From Kryptolebias marmoratus (lineage: Eukaryota > Chordata > Actinopteri > Cyprinodontiformes > Rivulidae), in NCBI RefSeq assembly GCF_001649575.2, contig NC_051436.1, forward strand, positions 4,160,573 to 4,224,572: 64,000 nucleotides of DNA, written 5' to 3'. Both the position numbers and the translations under genes were made by a program. Below, piece after piece: positions 10,927-20,688 of this stretch. The notes below the pieces were generated by a model. That model saw only the letters and a program-made list of their open reading frames with translations, did no database searches and had not been told where the DNA came from. Every line of letters starts with the position of its first letter. Within the stretch, counting starts at the first letter, position 1.

Positions 10927-12368
10927 CAGCGAGGGTCCGGTGTAGAGCTGCCGAATGTGCAGGATGTCAGTTAAAAGGTGTCTGAGTGCGTCTCGTGGAG
11001 CTTACACAGGTTTCACGCTTCACTTTGCGTAATCTGTGATCAGTATGCAAAGCCGTAATGGACTCCTCACACTTTAGTAGACCCACCCACAGGACGCTCA
11101 ACAGTCAAAGGCAAATGTTTGTTTTACTGCTGGAAAAGACAGAAGGAAAGACCTTCATCCTTTCCAACCAGGTAGACAGTATTCCTCAGATCCACATATT
11201 TAACCTGCACTTTTACAGTTTTCAAATACTGTTGACTCCCATGTATTAAAACATTTCCAGCTGGATTTTCTTCAGAAATAAGAGTTTCACAAATGATTGT
11301 TTTGTAAATATTCTTTATTAGTATCAACATTTACAAGTCACAACATTAATTAAGTCCTCTCATTTTCAATATGCTTTTTTAAAACATTGTTTTTTTATGC
11401 AAAAGAACTCCCAAAAAGTACGATTTTAATACATCTATAAGGAAACACAGGACTATAAAAACATATTTTGACCAATTTTCTGTGATTGCATTATAAAAAC
11501 AAACTGACAAGTTAATGTAACGAGTTCAAAGGGATAGTAAGTCACTTCTGTTTTAAATGTTTTAATTTCCAGTTTTAAATGTAATTCATTTTTCCTCCAC
11601 ACACAAACTGTAAATGTGATTTATCCAAGATATTTTCAAAGGGATGGAACAGCAAATGGTGGTGCTACGTATTCTTGTGATGTAATATGTTGTATCCATT
11701 TATTTTTCAAGAATTTGTTCAATATTATATACGGTTTGCTGTATTCTATTTGTTTTTTTTAAAGGTACATACTGCAGATCATTAACGGCCCAGTTTACTT
11801 TTATAATTGAAGAATCCATAACACAAATAACCAATGAAAAAAGATTGGACAAACTAAATCCTGTGTAAACAGTGTGAGGTAATCTTATATTTAGTACTTT
11901 TAAAAATATCCTGATGATTAATGATTTGTGACATTTACTAAACTGGAAACATTTTACAAATGTTGCAATTAATGTACTTTGAAATTGGGAGGTTGACTCT
12001 TCAAATCAGCACCTTTTAATACTTAGTGTCCTGCATACAAAGTGAAAAAAAACATGACTTCCTCAAGTTTTATTTTCATACATTATTGTTAAAAAAAAAA
12101 GATCTTGTCATTCATGTAATGAAAGAACTAATTACCAAAAAGGTGACAAATGAGTCTTTGTCTGTTTCATTTGATTAAAAAAAGAAAGATTTTATTTTTA
12201 TATATTTGTGGTGAGAGTTCTCTGGGGACAAAGTTATAAAAAAAGAAGAAATGTGGATGAAATTTACTTGAGTATCGTGTCACATTTCTCAGATTTGCAT
12301 CTGAATCAGGCCCTAATAACACTGCAGTGGTTAAAGTTTATTTCAGTAAGAACTTTTTGTTTCCTCCG
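10927..12368. other. Spacer between ENDOD1-like copies B and C
   Basis: 10927-11050 is the likely promoter side of copy B and is less AT-rich. The rest is AT-rich single-copy-looking DNA with no gene support. A minus-strand AATAAA at about 12191-12196 is a candidate poly(A) signal for copy C. Confidence 0.5.
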
Positions 12369-14678
12369 CTAACCCGGTTGCTGTTCAACATTCGGCAAGT
12401 CTCTCTTCTTCTTGAAGGTGTTTTCCTGCACACAGCCCTTGTAGAAAATAGTCATGTCGTTGTCTATGTCTGCCTGGCTCCTCAGGAACGTCTTCAGAGT
12501 CTTTAGTGGCACTTCTACCACGTTGTTGCCCATCTTTTCATTCAGTCCATATCCCCCATAACCTGGGAACATAAACCTCACCTCATACGGCGAGTTACGG
12601 TCGTACCGCGGGCAGCAGTACGCCAACCATAAATACTTTGGTACTGACAGGCGGTCCCTGTTATCACGCTTGACGGCGACCCCTGAAACAGTTACCCCCG
12701 TCACGATGAAGGATTTCCCGTGGCAGAAGTTGTTCAGACGTCGACGAACGACATCCAAGTATGGGTTCCAAGAGGTGTCCAGGAAGTCTGTGATGAGGGG
12801 AACTATGTTGGTCAGTGTGTAGGTGGAGGACTTGTCATCTGGGTCCGCTTGGTGCTGGTCGGGATTCAGGGGGCCACGTCTGTAATCGACAGCGTCAACG
12901 TAGTCGTCCAACACAGCCTGGCTGTCCTCGATCAGAGGGGGGGTGTCGTCACTCAGGGGAAGCGCCTTCATGTTACCGCTCTCATCGTCAGACACCAGCT
13001 GTTCAGAAAAGTCAGTCAATGTTTCAGCTATTTAGTGTTTCTCAAATTTAATTCTACTGGTGATTTTACAGGATGTACAAGCTTTGATCTATCCAATAAC
13101 TTTGTTTTCTTTATAAACATGTATGATTATGTCAAGAATTGCTTCTAGATTTGCGCCGCTCAAGGTGGCAGCTCAAGCAGCTCTGTTACATTCGATCTGA
13201 GATATCGCTGTAGCAAATGTTAATTTTAATTCCTCCTTTTTCTACTTGTAAATCACTTTTTTGAAAGATTATTTCCTCTGGTATCAGATGCTGTGCAGCT
13301 ACAAGAATTTTTTACTGAAACCTTTTACTTTTGGACATCTTGTTATGATGCGTAACCATAACAACAAGGTGGCTTTTTTCACAATCAGGAGCAGCTGATT
13401 AACATCTTTTACTCTTCAGTGTTGAACGTGAAGAACCCTGAAGTCCATTCATGGCCAGAACCAAGCAGACCGCCCGTAAATCCACCGAAAGAAAAGGATT
13501 TAAAGAGGTAAAGCTCCCAGGAAGCAGCTCTCAGGGAGATCCACCACTACCAGAAGTCCACCAAGCTGCTCATCCGAAAGCTCCCCTTTCAGCTGTCTGC
13601 AGCTTTCAGGGTCCTGAGAAGCTGGTGCCTGTCCCCAGCTCATATACTTGGATTAATGTTGTATTCATTTGGACCAGGATGTTGTTATTTCCAAGTTCTG
13701 AGCCAAAAGAATCAGCTGGATCATCCTCGAGGTCAGAAATCCAACTGGGAAAGTTGGAGGCTTTTCACCAGCACCAACCTAAAAATCCAATATGGCTGCT
13801 GAGCACATAAAACATAGTCCTAGCTGCACTAATAAACTGTTTATTTGTATTTCTGATATTTTATATCCAATAAAAAAGACATAAACTGTATAACCTCTGT
13901 TAGATAGCACGTTGCTGCAGTGTTTAAATGCACAAATAGCAGAGAAACACACTGCCATTGGCTTGTATTGCTAATAGTAGTTAGCCTGGTCAGTGAATGC
14001 AACAATTTGCAAACTCATACGGTGAAGTCCACTCACTAAAAAGCAACATCAAACTTCTCGTCTATCTTTTAACAATAAAATATTTGTGTCAAATTACCGC
14101 ATTTTCATAACTGAATGTGATTTAGCTTTAAAATATTTTGGCTAAATATATAAAGAAATACAGTAGATCACAAAAATTTGTCCTTTATTCACCTGAAGTT
14201 TGAGCTGTTGAGTTTTAAGCAACAACTTTATGAACTGCTCTTTGCAGCAAGGTAAGTGAAAGGGGATAAGATTATTTACAGATTTTTAACTTAAGATGAG
14301 CCAGTTTTAGACAGGAAAAATGTAAATAATGCCTGAAATATTCAGCTTTTTGCAAACGCATCCCACTCAGACCTGAGTGTCTCTCACTACCTGAGGTTCA
14401 TACATCCAGGGTGTATCCGCCCACATCTTCCCATCAGACTTCTTAAACACGTAGGCTGAGTAGAGGGGCAGATGGCGACTGCTGTCGTACAGCGTGGCGT
14501 AGCGCAGTTTGTCTGCATACTTCTGGCAGATCCTCTTCAGGCTTGTCCCTCGGATCCCTGCGGGGGGCATCTGCATGTAGAAAAACTGGCTGCAGTCTCT
14601 GAAGCTGTCTGACACGGCGGCACTCGCCAGGTGGGACACCAACACCGGAGAGACGGTCAGGATGCAAAGCAGATACAT
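12369..14678 (-). CDS. Endonuclease domain-containing 1 (ENDOD1)-like protein, tandem copy C
   Basis: Two coding exons, 14678-14391 and 12998-12369, donor CTCAG|GTAGTG, acceptor GAACAG|CTG. The 1392-base phase-0 intron again follows Glu-Pro-Gln. The predicted protein is 305 aa. The ATG at 14678 is used; the longer frame upstream has only a GTG. Signal peptide: MYLLCILTVSPVLVSHLAS. Landmarks: FFYMQMPPAGI, YATLYDSSRHLPLYSAY, YRRGPLNPDQHQ, YTLTNIVPL, WLAYCC. It is the most diverged of the three copies: Pro at the DRGH histidine position, Arg in place of the Glu two residues before Gly, and a longer basic tail (FKKKRDLPN). The intron carries a decayed histone H3 copy on the opposite strand. Confidence 0.83.
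13451..13645 (+). pseudogene. Decayed histone H3 copy
   Basis: Starts with ATG and the exact H3 tail ARTKQTARKST. An insertion of about 20 bases follows, then DNA that in other frames encodes GKAPRKQL, ALREIHHYQKSTKLLIRKLP and FQ. Stretches corresponding roughly to H3 residues 21-46 and 69-83 are missing. The Arg-Arg before Tyr-Gln-Lys-Ser-Thr has become His-His, as expected from CpG decay. Downstream homology fades by about 13645. It lies inside the intron of ENDOD1-like copy C, antisense to it. The 119-codon ORF starting here (to 13810) mixes frames and is not a normal histone. No upstream histone promoter or 3' stem-loop was seen. Confidence 0.85.
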
Positions 14679-15559
14679 CCTCACACAGCTGGAGCGGGTA
14701 AAAAGTCTACAAGGCTAATTCTCCATCATGGCACATCTTCCACATCCAAACAAAAATAGAAAAAGTCCACAATAAGGAAATTTTTTTGAATAAGTTATCC
14801 TGTTTTTAAGAGTTGCTCTTTGTCTGGTGAAGAGCAATGACAGTTAGACAGAAAGCATGCAAAGCAGTAGCTGCTGTGAGCTTATTGGTCAGTTACTGAA
14901 TTTATCTGCTCCAACAAAGCCTGGACTGCTGGGCATCTCTGAACAAACATTTTTATTCACTGTAGAACTTATAAAACCTTCACAATGATCTCACTGTAAG
15001 GCAATATAATATTAGACTTGCTTTCTAGATTATTTTATTTCTCTGCCATGTTGGTGAAACCTCTTAATGTGAAACTAAATTGTGCAAAACTTTCGACACG
15101 TAGCGTGCTCTGTCGAGTGTTGCACACTTTAAATCTGAACAGATGGTTTCTCTGCTTTTTTTTTGACATCTTCTTTCTGTGCTGCCAAACTAAAAGTTCT
15201 TCTGCTGAAGACAATTTTTTTTTTTCTTGCAGCCAAACTCTGATCGGATAATTCCTCTGCTAAAAATGTCATTTTATGCCTGGTTGACAAATGCACCCAT
15301 GAACAAAAGATGCCAGCTTAAGGTTTGTACAGTAAGCTAATTTATTCTGGATGACTATTAAAAGAAAAAGATATACGGTTCAACCAACTCAGTTAAAATT
15401 AATCTTATTTAGAATCAATGCAAAATAAATGAATCAATGAATAAATAAATAATCTCTATAAATCAGCTCTAGTAACATAAGTAAGTACAACAACATATTA
15501 CTTTATTAAGAAAGTAAAACATAAAAATATGCAGAGTTTTGTGTCTACTTTGTGTTAAT

Positions 15560-15690
15560 TCATCCTTGGACAGGTCATCAGTCCATCCCAGGATCAGGGA
15601 CCAGGAACAAACAACCATGTGTGCACACACTCACACACACATCCTGTTAACCTAACATGAAACCGGAGCACCCAGAGAAATCCCATGCTG
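15560..15690 (-). repeat. SINE-like dispersed repeat, partial copy 2
   Basis: The reverse complement contains GGTGCTCCGGTTTCATGTTA, GGTTAACAGG and GGATGGACTGATGACCTGTCC, matching the middle and 3' parts of the family seen at 3490-3795. Truncated at both ends. Confidence 0.65.
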
Positions 15691-17193
15691 CTAAACAACT
15701 GGTGCTCCTTTAGCACCACCACATTATTTCTGTTAGTTTGAATGTTTATGCTACTTCTCTAAGATAAAATGTTGCAAAACATACTTTATGTTTGTATATT
15801 CCAACATTAAGAATGAAAAAGATATGTAGATTATTTAAAAGAAAACACAAATGCAAATATTTTGTTAAAGGAAAATGAGCTAAATGTGCACAAAAATAAC
15901 AATAAATTTTGAAAGTAAGGTGCTCCTTGGATTCAGTGTGGATCCAGCTGAGGTGATCTTAGAATAAAAATGAAGAATATGAAGAAGTCTCAAATGTCTT
16001 TGTATACTGAAACCCATTGGAGGATGTTTTACTGCTCTAGATGACTATACCATAGAAATAAAAGCATTTTATCTCATTATTGTGATGTTTTTTTGGAAAA
16101 GAACACACTGTTATACCCATCTTTAAATCCACTTAATCAATCTGAACAATTTGTCCTTATTTTTCTGCTGTTGTTCTTCACTCGGTGCTGCTGCTGTTTG
16201 TCTCCCACTCAGCTCAGCTCTCCTGCCTCTCAGCCCCAGCTGACCGATGCAGAGCTGCAGAAACAGCACCTGAGACCTCGCCGGCCGGCCGGCCCGGGCC
16301 TTTGATGCAGTCCCCCTGCAGCGTAAACAGGCTTCTGCAATCGATGGGAACACCTGGCAGCAGCCAAACACCTCCCGCACGCTTTGCACAAACACCCTGA
16401 TGCGTGGGAAGCTGCAGAAAACTGGAGATGTTTGAAACCAAACAGCATTATCCACAAGTCTGTATGGTTCCAACACAGCCTTCATCATGAGGAGTCTTAA
16501 AAAGGAGGAATCCCACCTGGAAACCAGGCCTGGATCTGAGTGAGACAACAGAGACAGTAAGAGGGACGCAGTGTGGTCCTTCCAGGACAGTGATGGATCG
16601 GTCCAAACAAGAGCTGAGCTCCTGCTACAGGTGATGTGAAAAAGTAATCGTCCCTCTCATTAAATCATGAATTAAAGAGATTAACCACATTGTTTTGAAA
16701 GCTGAGCTCAAGTTGACAAACGGCACCCAGTTTGAATTACTACCAGAGCTGCAGAATCAAGAAATCAAGAAAAGCGAGCCATTATGGCAGCCATCTTGAA
16801 TTGGGTAATTGAAGTTAATCAGTTGTAGATGTATGACCAACAGTAACTTTCTAAGAGTTTTAATAAAATCTGTCTGTTAGTTCATTAGATGTTTTACTAA
16901 CAGAAAGACGAATGAACACACACACTGACACAGGCAGTTACATGATCGCCTAAAAACTATCAAAAACTTTACATTTCATCTAAATTAATTCAGTGTTGTT
17001 AAACCTGATTCAACCTGGTTTTAAAATTATTTTTTTGTTGTTACAAGCCATATTTGCAGGTGATTAACTGTGTCTTTTTGGCCAAAATATAATTTGAATG
17101 AGGACTGCTTAGCATGAAATCATGCATAAACACTGTCAGAAACATAATGCATGTAATAACTTTATCTAAGAGGCTGTTTTTCTTTCCACTTCA

Positions 17194-17400
17194 GCTACAG
17201 CGTGAGAACAAACCCTCCAACCCCAAGTTTGTTCAGACCATTGTGAGCCGTACAGAGCAGTACAACAACAAGACCCAGTTCCATCAAGTTCTTGGCTACC
17301 TTTGGCACACGTTACATGCACCGAGGGGTTCTGGGTGGCAGAGTGAAGAGCGTCACTGTAAGGCGAACCTGTAAGGCAACATTAAAAGGTTTTTACTGAG
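17194..17400 (+). pseudogene. Unidentified exon-like coding fragment, probably frameshifted
   Basis: After a pyrimidine-rich stretch ending TTCAG, a codon-like segment reads ENKPSNPKFVQTIVSRTEQY and NNKTQFHQVLG. The plausible continuation (FGTRYMHRGVLGGRVKSVTV) lies in another frame. This is the pattern of a real coding sequence broken by an indel. I do not recognise the protein. It could be a lone exon of a lost gene or a retrocopy fragment. No flanking exons were found. Confidence 0.35.
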
Positions 17401-18120
17401 ATGGAGGTGAGAAACTGCCTCATTGTCGGCGCAGCTGCAGCAGCAAGTTTTTAACAGGAATAAAAGCTCAGGCAGCTTATTGCAAGGATGCTGGGAGGGA
17501 AAAAAGCATCCAGATCTGAAGAGTTCAATCTGAGGCTTACTCGGGTGGTGGGAGGTGGCGGAGATGATAAAAGTGACCCCCTCTTCCCCTCCAAGGCCTT
17601 CAAAAAGTGGAATGAAACCAGATATTATCGACTACACTCTGTTTATTGCAGCATTATTAGCGCAAGTAGATAAAATGCCTAAACTAACTAGAAAATCAAC
17701 AGGAAAAGGGCAAAATTCTAAATTCATTGTCCTAACAAAAGCTAAGTTTTGGGACCAAATTTATTTTTGTTTTATTATAAAGAGCTGGAAAAATATAGTT
17801 TTAACCCAGGAACAAGACTAAAGTGAGCTTTTGTTACCCAGTGTAACAGTTTCAGCAAGATTCATGTTCAGTTCAGGTGTTAAAATGCACTTAACTGAAC
17901 AAAATGGTAGTGATTCAAACATGCAATAAGGTTATTAAATTGCACATTTTCATACCCAGTTCAACAAAAATAATAACCACCAAGATACGCCTTTTAAAAC
18001 ACTATCTTTTCAGTTATGATGCATGTTAATAAAATGGATTATTTCATTTAAAAGATAATAATTTTATTTTTTATTTAAACAATTTAGTTGTGCGTCTCAT
18101 TGTTAATAGTTGTCAAACAG

Positions 18121-18133
18121 TGCCATCTGGTGG
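18121..18133 (-). promoter_or_regulatory. CTCF-core-like motif upstream of gigyf1
   Basis: The minus strand reads CCACCAGATGGCA, a full match to the CTCF core consensus. It lies about 0.4 kb before the gigyf1 promoter, between the ENDOD1-like cluster and gigyf1. Inference only; no occupancy data. Confidence 0.4.
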
Positions 18134-18449
18134 TCAAAGTGAGTATTGCGCCGCACATGCTCAGTACGTAGTAGCTGCTAAACTTGGAGGGACGTCGCGA
18201 ACGACCGAAATATCACATTACACGTTTGAAACACGGTGCATTTGGCTGTTATGAAAACAACCTGTCAGTAATTAAATCCACTCGTGTGTCACAGCACGTT
18301 CCAGCCCCGGGAGCTGGTTGCACGTACACGCAACATGCAATAAAATGGCTTCGCTCTGAGGCTCGCAGGCTAACTGAGACAGGGTAAAAGCTAAAATAAA
18401 TAAATAAAAAAAGACGTCCAGTCCGAGCAAGTGGAGCGTAAGCTGGTTT

Positions 18450-18660
18450 TAAAAAAATAAAAAATAGGGGTGTGTTTGCGCCGCTCCGACATTGGTTACC
18501 AGCTTGTCAGTGCCCGAGTCACGTGGTGTCACACGGACCGCCATGTTTTCCGAAACACAAACAACAAGAAGAGAAGCAGCGACTCGCAGCAGCAGACACA
18601 TACTGATACTCAGCAGCGACCGTTGGAGGAGGAGGAGACAGCGCGAGAGAGGGAGAGAAA
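18450..18660 (+). promoter_or_regulatory. gigyf1: gigyf1 core promoter / first-exon region
   Basis: A CpG-rich island-like stretch in AT-rich surroundings. It holds ATTGG (inverted CCAAT box, 18491-18495), TCACGTG (E-box, 18519-18525) and CCGCCATGTT (YY1-like, 18538-18547), followed by a GAGGAGGAGGAGAC purine run. YY1 sites of this form often sit at or just after start sites of TATA-less housekeeping genes, so transcription probably starts near 18540. No TATA box is obvious. Confidence 0.55.
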
Positions 18661-18833
18661 AATAATTAATAAATAAAAACGCGTACTTTTGTTTTTTTTC
18701 TTCTTCTTCTTCCCCCCCTCCCCTTCCTTCCCAGAAAGTACTATACTCTACGTCGGATTAATACAGTTTACAGTGTTTTTTTTAAAAAAGACCAATGCAT
18801 GCGATCTTCTGGCCGTGCGGACATAAACACAAG
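18540..18833 (+). other. gigyf1: gigyf1 5' UTR exon 1 (non-coding), approximate start
   Basis: Ends at a strong donor, ACACAAG|GTAAGAC. An upstream ATG at about 18795 reads MHAIFWPCGHKHK up to the junction. If joined to 23272 it would stop after about ten more codons, so it would be a short uORF and not the main start. The 5' limit is inferred from promoter motifs. Confidence 0.5.
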
Positions 18834-20049
18834 GTAAGACAGCCCAACGGTTCCTCTTTGCAGCTCGGCTAACGCTCGAGCTAACAAGCTAATCTCGGCT
18901 GCTTTTTAGGTTAGATTCATCCGCAGCGAAAAGTCGTATTTTATTTATATTTTCCTCTTTTTTAAAAAACAACTTTTATGTATTTATTTGCTCGTTTTGT
19001 TTCCAACGCATGAGCCCGAAACGCTGGGTCCGCTCTTCGGCCGAGCAGGCCGGGGAGTCTCCTTCCCAACAATCCGCCCCCTCCGCCATCATATCTGGTG
19101 TCACTCGAGCCGTCGCACCAAGGCCTCTGCCAGCCACGGCGTACCTCCGTGCTAGTTTTAGTGGTTAAAAAACTAAAAATATAACGTCTCTGCTGTGATA
19201 TTTACCGACACGTATCGCTTCGAGTGATTATCTGCATCTGTTCTCCAGTTAGCTGCTGTTAGCTTGGAAGGCTAGCAGCGCAGACGGTAACGTAGCTCCG
19301 TTGTAGCTATTTTCGTGTTAGCCGCCGTTTGGTTGTTTTCCTTATTTTTAGCATTTTTTATTATTTTTCAAAGTTTTAACCCATGCCTATTGCATGCAAA
19401 CACTTGCAGAATGCATTGAAACAAACTCTAATTTCTGTTTAGTGCGTAAAAACATGCACATGCTCGTTTGTGTGTGTGTTTTTTTTTTTAATTCTGCAGG
19501 TCTGTTTCGTGACCTTGCTTCAGTTTTATTTTTGCAAAGTTTATCTCCGTTGATATGAGCTGACCTCATTGTGTTTCGTGTTTGTTTAATGGGCTTCATA
19601 ATAATTGTTTTTTTTTTTTTTGTTGTTGTTGTTATTTTGCTGTGTGCCTTAATAGCAGAACACGTGCTTAAAGTCCACATTGTTGACAAAAATCCCAAAG
19701 CAGAACTTTTATTTGAGAGCTTTTGTTTTCTAAATTTACTCCAAATAACTGCTCACTGCTTGGGAAAAGACGTGCCATTTTCAAAATTAACACACTTTAC
19801 TGAGATTTTCAAACCATTCTTCGCTCCTTTCTTTATATATATGGATTACAATATATCAGATTCTTTTGTTTGCCTTCTTTTACAGCATGACTTCTTATAA
19901 TTGTTCATTGTTTTTTAGGGGGGAGCGAGCCATCCAGCCCAGCTCCACCTAATGTAGGGATGGAAATCTTTAGGCACCTCATGATTCACTAAACTATGAT
20001 TCAGAGGATGCGATTACAAAATGATTTTTTGGTTTATCCTGAAACTTAA

Positions 20050-20688
20050 AGCCACAGTAGCGGTCAAAATATGTCATTTTTCAATGTTTTTCTATATGTG
20101 TGCCATCTGTGGTAAAATAACCCCTAAATATGCATCATTCACTGCCAAAAGTCTGTTGAATAGTTTGTAATAAATGAGCAAAATCAGTAGAGTCATGTTT
20201 TTGTTGCCAACAACTACGAGTTGCTTGTTTACATTCGAACGCCGAGTTCACTTCGGCTAGTAAACAATAACACTGAGTCCGTGGAATAACCCCCCGGATG
20301 TAAACGGAATCAGACGAAAAGAGATGCCCGGTTGAAAGCAGAGAGACAAAAGAGGTTCTTCCGTAAAGAAACGGCGACTTAAAGCTGTGAGGATGAGAGC
20401 GGACAGAAGTAGAGTGGTTTGGGGGAAGGAAGTGCGTCGAAGCAAAAGTAGGGGCTGAGATCAGACGTGAAGGAGCTGCGCGGAGATATTCTGAGCTCCT
20501 GATCACCGGAGGTCGTTGTAAACAAAGGCGAGGAATATTCGCTGTTTTCTGACGCAAAAACAGAAAAACCCAGATTACTCTGAGTTACTTTAACCCCCAA
20601 ACAAACATATAATGCTGTAGAAAGGTGTTAGAAGAATTTAAATTAAAAAAGCATTGAAAAATCGCATATTTTGACCGCTATTATGGCT
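20050..20688. mobile_element. TTAA-flanked inverted-repeat DNA transposon, non-autonomous
   Basis: The left terminus AGCCACAGTAGCGGTCAAAA and the reverse complement of the right terminus AGCCATAATAGCGGTCAAAA match closely over about 37 bases (ending TTTTTCAATG). Both are bordered by TTAA (20046-20049 and 20689-20692). A TTAA target points to piggyBac- or Kolobok-type transposition. It is 639 bases long with no transposase. A minus-strand open stretch inside (20135-20557) has no recognisable similarity. Sits in gigyf1 5' UTR intron 1. Confidence 0.8.

Larger units (their letters stand above)
14679..18120. other. Gene-poor region between the ENDOD1-like cluster and gigyf1
   Basis: No supported gene. 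It holds a fragment of the SINE-like repeat (about 15560-15690, minus) and a block with a different, GC-richer composition (about 16190-16620, containing CGGCCGGCCGGCC). A short repeat-like piece (about 16630-16745) and an exon-like fragment at 17194-17400 follow. The rest is AT-rich. Confidence 0.5.

Noticed and set aside
10990..11030. Possible interferon-response element (GGTTTCACGCTTCACTTTG) near ENDOD1-like copy B
   Set aside because: Spacing and bases do not fit the ISRE consensus (AGTTTCNNTTTC) well enough to call.
18470..18676. 68-aa open frame at the gigyf1 promoter
   Set aside because: Coincides with the CpG-rich promoter and first non-coding exon, with low-complexity Glu/Arg residues; no family resemblance.
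20135..20557. 140-aa minus-strand open frame
   Set aside because: Lies wholly inside the TTAA-flanked transposon and shows no transposase motif.
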